Translations under genes and position numbers: made by a program
Source of the DNA: Myxococcota bacterium
GTDB lineage: Bacteria; Myxococcota; Kuafuiibacteriia; Kuafuiibacteriales; Kuafuiibacteriaceae
DNA: 40,823 bases
Reading direction: 5' to 3'
Assembly (NCBI GenBank): GCA_028289325.1
Contig: JANQQN010000117.1
Coordinates: 1 to 40,823, forward strand
Shown here: one piece after another, positions 8,358 to 16,387 of the stretch
Numbering within the stretch: the first letter of the stretch is position 1
Layout of the letters: every line of letters begins with the position of its first letter
Notes under the pieces: generated by a model
What the model was told of the DNA's origin: nothing
The model's database searches: none
The model's input: the letters and a program-made list of their open reading frames with translations, nothing else

Positions 8358-8894
8358 ATGGTAAGGGCATCTGCACCCGGCGGTATCGCCGGATTCATCG
8401 CTGACAGTCTCCTGAATACTTTCCCTCTCGGGACCCTCGCGGGGACCTTCCACAAAGGGCTGTTCAGTCTCTTGAGCGACGACATGAGCCGCGCCTACGA
8501 CCCGGCACGAGCGACGCAGGGCGCCCGAACTCATGACTTCGGAGACCTCAAGGACATGGCGTCGGGGCTGTTCGGGGACATCCAGGCCGCGGTCCAGGCG
8601 CGTGTGGGCAGTATGGGCGATACCGGCCGGCCCTCCGGACCGTCACAACCGCGGCCCGACGATCGACCCACCGACGCGAGCACCGCAAAGCAGTCGGCCC
8701 GACCCCACATCAACGAAGACGCCCGCCGCGAGGCCCAATCCCAGTCGGGGCTCGGGGGCTGGGGCAAGGCGCTGATGTACGGCGGACTGGCCCTCGGCGG
8801 CCTCACCCTCCTCCGAGAGTTCTCCATGGGCGGCTTCGGCATGCCGTACTACGGTGGCATGACCCCGTGGATGATGCCCGGCCTCTTTTGGTAA
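8358..8894 (+). CDS. Unrecognised 178-residue protein with hydrophobic Gly/Met-rich C-terminus
   Basis: No family recognised. GAGG at 8346-8349 sits eight bases before the ATG, supporting the start. The N-terminal third is mildly hydrophobic (GGIAGFIADSLLNTFPLGTLAG). The middle is low-complexity Pro/Asp/Ser/Arg-rich (about residues 90-125). The C-terminus has a likely membrane-associated segment (ALMYGGLALGGLTLL) followed by GGFGMPYYGGMTPWMMPGLFW-type residues, rich in Gly, Met and aromatics. The next gene starts 21 bases later on the same strand, so the two may form a small operon. Confidence 0.55.
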   Translation: MVRASAPGGIAGFIADSLLNTFPLGTLAGTFHKGLFSLLSDDMSRAYDPARATQGARTHDFGDLKDMASGLFGDIQAAVQARVGSMGDTGRPSGPSQPRPDDRPTDASTAKQSARPHINEDARREAQSQSGLGGWGKALMYGGLALGGLTLLREFSMGGFGMPYYGGMTPWMMPGLFW

Positions 8895-8915
8895 GCATCT
8901 GTTACCGTCTGTCCC

Positions 8916-9263
8916 GTGGCCGAAGTGAAGAAAGTCGCGCCCCGGGTTCAGGCGCACGTCGAAAAACTGAGGGCCGCCGGGCTCGACACCCAGCTGTTCT
9001 TCGACGCGCTGGTCGGGATTCGAGACGATCACCAGCTGCCCGACACCCACCGAACGGCCCTGTATCGACTCGTCGCCACCGAGAGCTTCCTCTGGTATCT
9101 CGAGGCCTTGCGGGGTGAACCGGTCGACCGCAGTCGACTCATCGCCGAGGCCTACGAAATCAACGCGCACAACAGCGCCGCGATCAAACGGCGGTCGCCG
9201 GGCGACGGCGCGCAAGCGCTGGCCGACGCCACAAGCCGTGACCCCCGCTCCCAAAAAAGATAA
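8916..9263 (+). CDS. Unrecognised small helical protein (115 residues)
   Basis: A GTG start at 8916 gives a 115-residue soluble, mostly helical protein (VQAHVEKLRAAGLDTQLFFDALVGI, then TALYRLVATESFLWYLEALRG and RLIAEAYEINAHNSAAIKRR). No family recognised, no catalytic pattern and no signal peptide. It follows the 178-residue gene by 21 bases. The next gene is the peroxiredoxin, 129 bases on and with its own structured leader, so this gene probably ends its transcript. Confidence 0.55.
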   Translation: MAEVKKVAPRVQAHVEKLRAAGLDTQLFFDALVGIRDDHQLPDTHRTALYRLVATESFLWYLEALRGEPVDRSRLIAEAYEINAHNSAAIKRRSPGDGAQALADATSRDPRSQKR

Positions 9264-9305
9264 ATTACACGGAACGTGGCCCAGCACGTCACGGTTTGAG
9301 TAGAG

Positions 9306-9377
9306 CCGTAACACTTACGGACCGGCGACGAGTCGTATGCCCGTCGCCGCGCGTCCACCGGACAAAGCGGTGGACGC
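9306..9377 (+). promoter_or_regulatory. Leader with three consecutive inverted repeats before the peroxiredoxin gene
   Basis: Three inverted repeats follow one another. CCGTAA (9306-9311) pairs with TTACGG (9315-9320) across CAC. GGCGACG (9324-9330) pairs with CGTCGCC (9342-9348) across 11 bases. GCGTCCACCG (9351-9360) pairs perfectly with CGGTGGACGC (9368-9377) across 7 bases. The ribosome-binding site AGGAG follows at 9381-9385. The first may be a DNA operator, the last an RNA hairpin or a terminator for the upstream gene. No U-tract follows the last hairpin. Confidence 0.5.
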
Positions 9378-9392
9378 CGTAGGAGAACACAC

Positions 9393-10046
9393 ATGCTACG
9401 TATCAACGATATCGCACCTGATTTCGAGGCTCAGACCACCGACGGCCCAATCAAGTTTCACGACTGGATCGGCGACCGCTGGGCCGTCCTGTTTTCTCAC
9501 CCCAAGGACTTTACGCCCGTGTGCACCACCGAGCTCGGCTACGTGGCCAAGCTCAAAGATGAGTTCAGCAAGCGGAACTGCAAGGTCATTGGCCTGAGCG
9601 TCGACCCCGTCGACAACCATGCCAAATGGGCCAAAGACATCGAGGAGACGCAGGGATACGCGGTCAACTACCCGATGATCGGCGACCCGGACCTCAAGGT
9701 TTCGAAGCTGTACAACATGCTCCCCGCCGACGAAGCCGGTACCTCCGAGGGCCGAACCGCGGCCACCAATGCGACGGTCCGTACGGTGTTCATCATCGGC
9801 CCCGACAAGCGGATCAAGCTGATGCTGACCTATCCGATGAGCACGGGCCGAAACTTCGACGAGATCCTGCGGGTGTTGGACTCGATGCAGCTGACCGCGA
9901 AGCACCAGGTCGCGACCCCCGTCAACTGGCAGCCGGGTGACGACGTGGTCATCGCGCCGTCGGTGTCCGACGAGGCGGCGAAAAAGAAGTATCCAGACGG
10001 CTTCAAGACCATCAAGCCGTACCTGCGGATGGTCAAGCAGCCGTAG
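9393..10046 (+). CDS. 1-Cys peroxiredoxin (Prx6-type)
   Basis: A 217-residue thiol peroxidase that reduces hydrogen peroxide and alkyl hydroperoxides. The active-site block HPKDFTPVCTTELG carries the peroxidatic Cys44 in the T-x-x-C arrangement (Thr41, Cys44). The conserved active-site Arg lies in TVRTVFIIGPDKRIK. The long C-terminal extension (about residues 150-217, including TPVNWQPGDDVVIAPSVSDE and PYLRMVKQP) is typical of Prx6/AhpC-TSA 1-Cys enzymes. Another Cys (residue 63) is not in a resolving position. Start is supported by AGGAG at 9381-9385. Expression is probably oxidative-stress-linked; the leader carries three inverted repeats. The gene is alone on its transcript; a LysR-type remnant lies just downstream on the other strand. 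Confidence 0.95.
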   Translation: MLRINDIAPDFEAQTTDGPIKFHDWIGDRWAVLFSHPKDFTPVCTTELGYVAKLKDEFSKRNCKVIGLSVDPVDNHAKWAKDIEETQGYAVNYPMIGDPDLKVSKLYNMLPADEAGTSEGRTAATNATVRTVFIIGPDKRIKLMLTYPMSTGRNFDEILRVLDSMQLTAKHQVATPVNWQPGDDVVIAPSVSDEAAKKKYPDGFKTIKPYLRMVKQP

Positions 10047-10122
10047 TTACGGGGCAGTGGTGGCGAGCGCCCCAGTCGTGACGCGAGGACCGATCGTCAG
10101 CGCATCGCCACCCCGCCGTGCC

Positions 10123-10443
10123 TCATGGCTCCGCCGCGTCGAGGGCCCGAACGGCGTCACGCGTCTTCATGGCCATTTCGCGAAGCCAGACGTGGCCTGG
10201 ATCGTGATGAAAGCGCTCGTGCCAGAACATCCAGACCACGACCGGCGGCAGCTCGAACGGCGGGGGAAACGCTCGCAGGGGCGATCGACGCTTCAATACG
10301 TTAAACAGCGGTTTCGGTGCCGTAAGCAGCATGTCCGAGTCTGCGACCAGGAACGGCGCGGTCACGAAACGCCGGAGCCGGCAAACGATGTTGCGTACGC
10401 CCCACCGGGTTCCGACCTGCGCCGGAACGCCCGCCGCCGAGTA
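10123..10443 (-). pseudogene. Remnant of a LysR-type regulator (C-terminal end only)
   Basis: Reading upward from the stop at 10123-10125, the frame encodes about 106 residues, and no open frame exists for the rest of a regulator. The segment FVTAPFLVADSDMLLTAPK, followed by FPPPFELPPVVVWMFWHERFHHDPGHVWLRE, matches the end of LysR substrate-binding domains (consensus: PPLELP, then W.H.R...DPAHRWLR). The N-terminal winged-helix and most of the sensor domain are missing. The upstream neighbour on the same strand is the cyclic-nucleotide-binding gene. Its stop codon (10444-10446) is in the same frame, so the remnant follows that stop directly. It is best read as a decayed deletion remnant, close to the peroxiredoxin it may once have controlled. 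Confidence 0.7.
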
Positions 10444-10860
10444 CTAATCGTCTTCCTGCATGCGGGCGACGAGGGCCTCGGAGCGCGCGATACCCAGTCG
10501 CTTCAGCGCGTCGAGAACATCCGGGTAATCGTCGAGGACCTTGAACACCTCGTCCGACGCGAATCGGTGAACCCGAAGGTCGGTCCGAGCGACGACGGTC
10601 GCGGTTCGAGGCTCCCCGGTCAGCGCTGCGATCTCCCCGAAGACCTGCCCGGGCGTCAGCTGCGCCACCTCTCGCGGCGTCTCCGTGAAGTCGGACGCCT
10701 CGACGTCGACCTCGCCGTCGAGGAGGAGATAAAACGCGTCTCCCACCTCGCCTTCCTCGATGACCGTTGCGCCTTGGGGATAGCTACGGACCTCAGCGAT
10801 CTCGTCGAGCCGCGCGCGGCCTTCGACGTCGAGCAGATCGAAAAGGTGTGACTCGGCCAT
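10444..10860 (-). CDS. Stand-alone cyclic-nucleotide-binding domain protein
   Basis: A protein of about 138 residues made of one cNMP-binding domain. The beta-roll strands are seen as YPQGATVIEEGEVGDAFYLLLDGEVDV. The phosphate-binding cassette reads FGEIAALTGEPRTATVVA, with the conserved Gly-Glu and Arg that contact the ribose and phosphate, so ligand binding is likely retained. C-terminal helices (FKVLDDYPDVLDALKRLG) follow. No DNA-binding domain is present, so it is not a CRP-type regulator by itself. The ATG at 10860 gives the usual domain start. An ATG at 10917 overlaps the stop of the upstream LigA-like gene (ATGA) and would add 19 residues; coupling from there is possible. Confidence 0.82.
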   Translation of the reverse strand: MAESHLFDLLDVEGRARLDEIAEVRSYPQGATVIEEGEVGDAFYLLLDGEVDVEASDFTETPREVAQLTPGQVFGEIAALTGEPRTATVVARTDLRVHRFASDEVFKVLDDYPDVLDALKRLGIARSEALVARMQEDD

Positions 10861-10913
10861 TCGCGGGGAGCATAGACGAATCCGGGGCCCGATAGGCACC
10901 AAATGCGCCGCGA

Positions 10914-12938
10914 TCATCCGGTCCCGGGGCCGGTTTCTCGCAACACCTCGCTCACCGCGGCTTCGTCCAGAACCGGTACGCCATACATGACGGCGGCGTC
11001 GAAGGTCTTCTGGGCGGATCGTCCGACGACGACGAGGTCGGTATCCCGCCCTACCCGAGACTGAATGATGCCGCCGCGACGCTCAATCTCGTCGGCGAGC
11101 TGGACCACGCCCCGCTCGAGTTGCCCCGCCAAGACCACCGTCTTGGCCAGAAAAGGCGCGCTGAACGCTTCGTCGTCTCCGAGCAAGGTCAACCCCGCCT
11201 GCCGGGCCCGGGCCAGCGATCGGCGGCCATCGTGTTCCAACCAGATCGCCAGCGAAAGGGCGGCTTCTCGGGTGAGGCCGTCGATGCCCAATACTTCCTG
11301 CGGCGTGAGCGCTTCGAGCCGGGCCGCGGTTCGTACCCAGCGTACGCAGGCGCGCGCTTCGCGCTCTGATACATGAGGGATCGCGGACAGATACAGGTAT
11401 CGCCACAAGGGCATGCGGCGGGCCGCGATCAGCGCCTGCACCACCGCCGCCCCCGACCCGGGCGCGAACCGCTCCACCTGGGTCGCGTCGAGGCCGAACA
11501 GATCGGCGGGGTCGAGCGGACCGAGCTCGGCGAGGAGACGGTCGGCGGCTTGAACCGTCAGCGAAGACAGACGCAGGCCTCTCGATCCGATGAGGTGCAG
11601 CCAACGGGCCCGAGCGCGACCGGAACAGGCGGGGTTGACGCACCGGCTGAACGGCTCATCGATCGGCTTGCTGAGCCGCTGCCCGCACGCCGGACACTCC
11701 GTGCGCACCGGCGGCTCGTCGCTGCGCGGCGCATCCAGGGTCACGATCGGCGCCACCGGCCCCGGGCGGACCCGAATCCTGGTCCCGCCCTCCACGGGAA
11801 CCACACCTGTTCCATCTTCCGCGGGGATTGGGGCCCGATCAGGAACAGGAAGGTCGTGTTCGGGCGCCCGCTCGATGAGGGTGACGGGCAAGACCGTACC
11901 TCCGCGGCCGACCGCATGGTACACGCGCTGGGAGACGGCCGGTCGACCGGGCGGCGGAAAGGTCAAGCGGGCTTCGATGGGGGCGGTCGCGGCGGTGATG
12001 CGATTGCTCCGAAGAAGACCGCCCTCGAGCGGAAAATCGTAAGTGGGGGCGGTCTGCTGGAGGGCGGCGACGAAGTCCAAGACCTCCTGGAGACCGCGGC
12101 AGCGCCAAGTGACCGGCTGAATCGCAAATCCCCAGCTCTTCAGGGCCCCGAGCAGCTGCCATTGGGTGTCGATTCCCGGCGGCGCGAGCGCGCAGCCGGT
12201 GGCCATACCGCGCAGCCGGCGGCCGGCGGTGACCTTCGGATCCAGCCGGCGCAGTGAGCTCATCGCCGCGCCGTAGGCCGACACGTACGGCGGGTCGCCG
12301 GCGTCCACCCGCCGGCGGTCGAGGGCCGCGAGGTCCGTGACCCGCAACGCGACCGTCAATTGGACCAGCAGACGCTCGGGAAAGGGAGGCACCGGGGTCG
12401 TGGTCGAGGGCCCGAACGTCTGCCCGGTGGGTTTGGTGATCCGGGTCTCCGTGTGGGTCCCGGGCCGCTTGAGACGGAGCGGAACCGAAGGAAGGGTGCG
12501 GATATTGTCCGTGACGTCATCGCCGGCGTGACCATCTCCGCGCAGCACCGCCCGCACCAAAACGCCATGTTCGTAGGTCAGGACGACATCGACGCTGGGT
12601 ATCGTGGCCATGGCCACGAAGGTGGCGTCGGTGCCCTCGCCCGCCACCCGCTGGTGAAACGCCTTGAGCTCGGCCACCGATTGAACCGCCGGCGCTTCGG
12701 CCCACGTGACGTCGTGAGCCCACCGCTCGAAGCTTGCGCGGGCCTCGGCCCCCTGCCGATGACTCGGTGAGTCGGGCTCAAGATTGCCGACCTCTCGTTC
12801 GAGAACAGCCACCTGCTCGCGAAGTTGAGACAGCTGATTTCTATCCGATGGGGGAAACTCGAGCACATAGGTTTGGTGCTCGAGCTCCCAGAGCCGCTGT
12901 TTTAGGGAAGCGAGGTGCTCCACCGCACGAGATGCCAT
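10914..12938 (-). CDS. LigA-like protein lacking the ligase catalytic motifs
   Basis: A 674-residue protein with the full domain order of NAD-dependent DNA ligase: N-terminal Ia-like helices, adenylation-like domain, OB-like domain, four-Cys zinc finger (Cys415, 418, 433, 438), helix-hairpin-helix region (about 445-580) and BRCT domain (about 596-670). Family landmarks remain (DSPSHRQG, RGDGHAGDDVTDNIRTLPSVPLRL, SLRRLDPKVTAGRRLR, VGRGGTVLPV). The reactive site does not. The KxDG motif, one stretch before YEHG, reads T112-I-P-S115. DGVVIK is replaced by EGGLLR near residue 305. AYKFPA reads as LTFPP. The RGEV glutamate and the N-terminal Tyr/Asp that bind NMN are changed. Strand joining by the normal route is therefore unlikely; a DNA-binding or scaffold role is inferred. 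Divergent from rho. Confidence 0.8.
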   Translation of the reverse strand: MASRAVEHLASLKQRLWELEHQTYVLEFPPSDRNQLSQLREQVAVLEREVGNLEPDSPSHRQGAEARASFERWAHDVTWAEAPAVQSVAELKAFHQRVAGEGTDATFVAMATIPSVDVVLTYEHGVLVRAVLRGDGHAGDDVTDNIRTLPSVPLRLKRPGTHTETRITKPTGQTFGPSTTTPVPPFPERLLVQLTVALRVTDLAALDRRRVDAGDPPYVSAYGAAMSSLRRLDPKVTAGRRLRGMATGCALAPPGIDTQWQLLGALKSWGFAIQPVTWRCRGLQEVLDFVAALQQTAPTYDFPLEGGLLRSNRITAATAPIEARLTFPPPGRPAVSQRVYHAVGRGGTVLPVTLIERAPEHDLPVPDRAPIPAEDGTGVVPVEGGTRIRVRPGPVAPIVTLDAPRSDEPPVRTECPACGQRLSKPIDEPFSRCVNPACSGRARARWLHLIGSRGLRLSSLTVQAADRLLAELGPLDPADLFGLDATQVERFAPGSGAAVVQALIAARRMPLWRYLYLSAIPHVSEREARACVRWVRTAARLEALTPQEVLGIDGLTREAALSLAIWLEHDGRRSLARARQAGLTLLGDDEAFSAPFLAKTVVLAGQLERGVVQLADEIERRGGIIQSRVGRDTDLVVVGRSAQKTFDAAVMYGVPVLDEAAVSEVLRETGPGTG

Positions 12939-12943
12939 AGTGC

Positions 12944-12973
12944 TTGACTACCGAGGGTTGTCGACCCTACTGT
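12944..12973 (+). promoter_or_regulatory. Candidate sigma-70-type promoter of rho
   Basis: TTGACT (12944-12949) and TACTGT (12968-12973) are separated by 18 bases, upstream of rho on the plus strand. The -35 box matches consensus at five of six positions; the -10 is weak. An inverted repeat AGGGT/ACCCT sits between them. This would give a leader of about 165 bases, as is common for rho autoregulation. Candidate only. Confidence 0.35.
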
Positions 12974-13076
12974 CCCCTCATCGGGTCGTTGGGGTCCTAT
13001 ACCCCTCAAGAGCCTGAGTCACCCATAAGCCGAAGTGAGCGCGCCGAAAAGAGGCCGCGCCACTCCCAGCCAAAAA

Positions 13077-13104
13077 CTGGTCATGGGGCCTTGGGCCCAG
13101 CCAG
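13077..13104 (+). promoter_or_regulatory. Stem-loop in the rho leader
   Basis: CTGG (13077-13080) can pair with CCAG (13101-13104), and inside it GGGCC (13086-13090) with GGCCC (13094-13098) over a 3-base loop. It lies 40 bases before the rho start and could be part of leader attenuation known for rho genes. Pairing is seen by eye only. Confidence 0.3.
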
Positions 13105-13144
13105 GGCGAGATAACGCCACAATGATTTATCGAGGAACAATGCA

Positions 13145-14560
13145 ATGACCGACGCAGGCACTGAGTCTCCGCGCCGTGCTTCGAAGAAACGTCGCAACAC
13201 TCGTGGGCAAAAGGCCGAACGGCCCGCCCCTCTCGACGTCGCTGACGAAATCGCGGCTGCAGAAGCTAACGGCGAGGCAGAAGTCGAGTATGACGGACCG
13301 CCGCTGGGCCGCATGAACCTCAAGGAACTCAAGGAAAAGCGGATCTCCGAGCTCACGCGCATGGCCCGCGACATGGGCATCGAGGGCGCCGCGGGCATGC
13401 GGAAGCAAGAGCTCATCTTCGCCGTTTTACAGGCCCACGCCGCGAGAAAAGGTACGATCTACTCCGAGGGCGTTCTCGAGGTCCTGTCCGACGGTTTCGG
13501 CTTCCTGCGGTCGCCCGACTACAGCTACCTTCCCGGTCCCGACGATATCTACGTTTCTCCGTCTCAGCTGCGCCGATTCAACCTTCGCACCGGTGACACC
13601 ATCAGCGGACAGATTCGGCCCCCGAAGGAGAGCGAGCGTTACTTCGCCATGCTCAAGGTGGAGAGCGTCAACTTCGAGGCCCCCGAGATCGCTCGGGATA
13701 AGATCCTGTTCGACAATCTGACGCCCCTCTATCCCCACCAGCGTCTCAACCTCGAATACAAAGGCGATAATCTCTCGACGCGAATCATCGACCTGATGAC
13801 CCCGATCGGTAAGGGTCAGCGGTCCTTGATCGTGTCCCCCCCGCGCGCCGGTAAGACCGTCCTGCTGCAGGACATCGCTCACGCGATCAGCGCCAATCAT
13901 CCCGAAGTCTGGCTGATGGTGCTGCTGATCGACGAGCGCCCGGAAGAGGTTACCGACATGCGTCGCAGCGTCGACGGCGAAGTTATTTCTTCGACCTTCG
14001 ACGAACCGGCTTCCCGCCACGTTCAAGTAGCGGAGATGGTCATCGAGAAGGCCAAGCGTTTGGTCGAACACGGCCGAGACGTGGTTATTCTTCTCGACTC
14101 CATCACCCGGCTCGCTCGGGCCTACAACACGGTCATCCCCCCCTCGGGCAAGATCCTGTCCGGTGGTGTCGACGCCAACGCCCTTCACAAGCCGAAGCGG
14201 TTCTTCGGAGCGGCTCGAAATATCGAAGAGGGCGGCTCCCTCACCATCATCGCTTCCGCGCTGGTGGATACCGGCTCCCGAATGGACGAGGTCATCTTCG
14301 AGGAGTTCAAAGGGACCGGTAACTCCGAGATCCACCTCGACCGCAAGCTGATGGAGAAGCGCATCTTCCCGTGCCTCGACATCAACAAGTCGGCGACCCG
14401 GAAGGAGGAGCTGCTGCAGCCCCCCGAGGTTCTCAATCGGGTGTGGATCCTCCGTCAGCTACTTCACCCGCTGAACGTGATCGACTCGATGGAGTTCATG
14501 CTCTCCAAGCTTCGGCCGACGAAGAGCAATCAAGAATTCTTCGAGTCGATGAACTCGTAG
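13145..14560 (+). CDS. rho: Transcription termination factor Rho
   Basis: A 471-residue hexameric RNA-dependent ATPase that releases RNA polymerase. The N-terminal 55 residues are a basic/acidic extension. Residues 57-100 form the N-terminal helical domain ([21 protein letters not shown]). The cold-shock-like RNA-binding domain follows ([38 protein letters not shown]-type, residues 108-175). Walker A is SPPRAGKT (231-238) and Walker B is [16 protein letters not shown] (313-328). The Q- and R-loop regions follow, with [25 protein letters not shown] at 13132-13136 is the ribosome-binding site. The stop is four bases from the stop of the convergent ygfZ gene, leaving almost no room for a separate terminator. 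Confidence 0.97.
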   Translation: MTDAGTESPRRASKKRRNTRGQKAERPAPLDVADEIAAAEANGEAEVEYDGPPLGRMNLKELKEKRISELTRMARDMGIEGAAGMRKQELIFAVLQAHAARKGTIYSEGVLEVLSDGFGFLRSPDYSYLPGPDDIYVSPSQLRRFNLRTGDTISGQIRPPKESERYFAMLKVESVNFEAPEIARDKILFDNLTPLYPHQRLNLEYKGDNLSTRIIDLMTPIGKGQRSLIVSPPRAGKTVLLQDIAHAISANHPEVWLMVLLIDERPEEVTDMRRSVDGEVISSTFDEPASRHVQVAEMVIEKAKRLVEHGRDVVILLDSITRLARAYNTVIPPSGKILSGGVDANALHKPKRFFGAARNIEEGGSLTIIASALVDTGSRMDEVIFEEFKGTGNSEIHLDRKLMEKRIFPCLDINKSATRKEELLQPPEVLNRVWILRQLLHPLNVIDSMEFMLSKLRPTKSNQEFFESMNS

Positions 14561-14564
14561 GCGA

Positions 14565-15548
14565 TCACTCGAACGGCAACGCGGCCACGGTGGCGCGCCC
14601 GGCGGGCGTGTCGCCGTCGGCCGCTCGCACCTCGAGTTCGGTGCCCGGCGCTTGGTGAGCGACCCGGACAAAACCGAGGCCGATCGCCCGTCCGAACGTA
14701 GGCGACCACACGGCGGACGTCACTTCGCCGGTCTCCTTGCCGTTCTCGGTCGCGTACAGCCGCGCGCCGACCGGCGGCGGCGCCTCGCCGTCGAGCTCAA
14801 GACCGACGAGGATGTGTTTGACCCCGCCCAGGTTGTGCGCGCGGGCGATGACCTCCTGACCGACGTAACACCCCTTCTCGAAGTCGATGGCCGCCTCCAG
14901 CCGCGCCTCCATGGGGATCGTGTCGGCGTCGATGTCCACGCCGTCCCGAGGTCGCCCGTTCTCGATCCGGATCACGTCGAGGGATCCCGACGACACCATC
15001 GTTGCGCCGGCCTTCGTCAATCGGTCCTGCCACTTTGCGACGTCGGAGGGCGGGACATGAAGCTCGTAACCCACGCCGCCGAAGGCATCGTCGCGAATGA
15101 CCGTCACCCCCGCGGCCGTGGCGAAGGCGTATTCTGCGTCCGGTGCCGGTAGCTGCACGGTCCCCAGGATCTCCGCCGATCGGGGGCCCACCAGCGCCAA
15201 GACCGTTCGGTCGGGTGTCCCGTCGGCGAGGGTGACGTCGTCCATGATCATCATCTTGGCCAGTCCGTCGGCGACCGCCTGCGCCGACGCCTCTTCGACC
15301 TCGAGGAAAAACGCGTCCTCGCTTCGTCGAACCCGGACCAGGCCCTCCACCCGGCCCCGGGGACTGGCCTTCACGGCCATCTGGCCTTGCCCTGGCGCGA
15401 GCCTTTCGACGTCGTTGGTCACCATGCCGTTCAAAAAGCGAACCCGGTCGGGACCTCCAAGAACGAGGGTATAGACCTCCGGCCGAGGCAGGAGGCCGGC
15501 GTCGGTACGGAGCGCCGTCACGTCGTGAGCGATGTCGGATAGGTTCAT
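14565..15548 (-). CDS. ygfZ: Folate-binding tRNA-modifying/Fe-S maintenance protein YgfZ (GcvT-like)
   Basis: A 327-residue GcvT-fold protein of the YgfZ/COG0354 family, which uses folate and supports Fe-S enzyme function (MiaB in E. coli). The signature K-G-C-Y-x-G-Q-E is intact as residues 225-232, including the key Cys. The N-terminal half has LNGMVTNDVERLAPGQGQ and the middle has GYELHVPP, both typical. The C-terminal beta domain ends near RATVAALPFE. The start at 15548 gives the family's usual N-terminus. It is divergent from the Nudix gene 32 bases away and convergent with rho. Confidence 0.9.
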   Translation of the reverse strand: MNLSDIAHDVTALRTDAGLLPRPEVYTLVLGGPDRVRFLNGMVTNDVERLAPGQGQMAVKASPRGRVEGLVRVRRSEDAFFLEVEEASAQAVADGLAKMMIMDDVTLADGTPDRTVLALVGPRSAEILGTVQLPAPDAEYAFATAAGVTVIRDDAFGGVGYELHVPPSDVAKWQDRLTKAGATMVSSGSLDVIRIENGRPRDGVDIDADTIPMEARLEAAIDFEKGCYVGQEVIARAHNLGGVKHILVGLELDGEAPPPVGARLYATENGKETGEVTSAVWSPTFGRAIGLGFVRVAHQAPGTELEVRAADGDTPAGRATVAALPFE

Positions 15549-15580
15549 CGATCGACTCTCTCAGGGGAGGAGTGCCGCCG

Positions 15581-16387
15581 ATGACGGCGCCGCGCAAGCG
15601 TGGACACGCCATCCTCCGAAAACCCCAAGTTGAATCTATGGCCTCCGACCGTTTCGGGTCGACGCGAGGCCGAGGTATGGTGCCCGCCGGCGTGAAGAAG
15701 CCCCCATTGTTGCCCTACGCGGTCGGGGTCGAGCTCCTGCAGGACGTGTCAGGGATCGCCTCACCGGTCGAGGGCTTCCTTCGAAGATATCGCCACCGCG
15801 CCAAGACCCGGCTGTCGGACGGCACACGAACGGAGGCCTATATCGCCGACTTCGTGGACCGGTCGCCGGATCGTCGAGACGCGGTGGCGGTCGCCCTCTA
15901 TGTGCCGGCGCCGGAACCGGGCAATAGCGTCGTCGTCCTCCGCCAGCAGATGCGATACCCGGTCTGGGTCGCGGCATCAGCGCCCCTGATGACCGAGGTC
16001 GTCGCGGGCATCCTCGAAGACGGCGAAGAACCCGAGCAGACCGCGGCGCGCGAAGTCGAAGAGGAGACCGGTCTCACCATCGCATCGGCCGACGTCATCC
16101 GGCTCGGCGGGCCGTTCTATCCGAGCCCTGGGGTGTTGACGGAGATGATTCACGTCGTCGCCGCCCGCCTCCCGGTCGGCGCGCTGGATCGTCCCCTGCC
16201 TGCGGCCTTGGGCGACGGAAGCCCGATGGAGGTGGGCGCTCGCCTCGTCGCGTTGGCCCTCGATGATGCGCTCGCGCTGCCGGCCGGCCCCCCGTCCAAC
16301 GATCCGACCCAGGTCGCCCTGTGCGACGCGAAGACCGAGATCGCGCTGCGGCGTCTGCGCGACTGGCTGATGCAGGGGTCAGCGTGA
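15581..16387 (+). CDS. Nudix hydrolase (ADP-sugar pyrophosphatase-like)
   Basis: A 268-residue Nudix protein. The Nudix box is intact: G-x5-E-x7-R-E-V-x-E-E-T-G-L, starting at the Gly of VVAGILEDGE. The following GGPFYPSPGVLTEMIHVV matches ADP-ribose/ADP-sugar pyrophosphatases (P-S-P-G after the box). The N-terminal 100 residues form an extra domain with VEGFLRRYRHRAKTRLSDG. The ATG at 15581 follows GGGGAGGAG (15564-15572) at good spacing; a GTG at 15572 is inside it. The stop overlaps the next start in GTGA (16384-16387), so it is coupled to the NAD-kinase-like gene. Together they suggest nucleotide or NAD metabolism. Confidence 0.87.
   Translation: MTAPRKRGHAILRKPQVESMASDRFGSTRGRGMVPAGVKKPPLLPYAVGVELLQDVSGIASPVEGFLRRYRHRAKTRLSDGTRTEAYIADFVDRSPDRRDAVAVALYVPAPEPGNSVVVLRQQMRYPVWVAASAPLMTEVVAGILEDGEEPEQTAAREVEEETGLTIASADVIRLGGPFYPSPGVLTEMIHVVAARLPVGALDRPLPAALGDGSPMEVGARLVALALDDALALPAGPPSNDPTQVALCDAKTEIALRRLRDWLMQGSA

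Noticed and set aside
10051-10073. GGGGC/GCCCC pairing after the peroxiredoxin gene as a terminator
   Set aside because: Only five base pairs with a 13-base loop; too weak to call.
13427-14335. A 302-codon minus-strand frame opposite rho
   Set aside because: It overlaps a highly conserved gene and has no features of its own.
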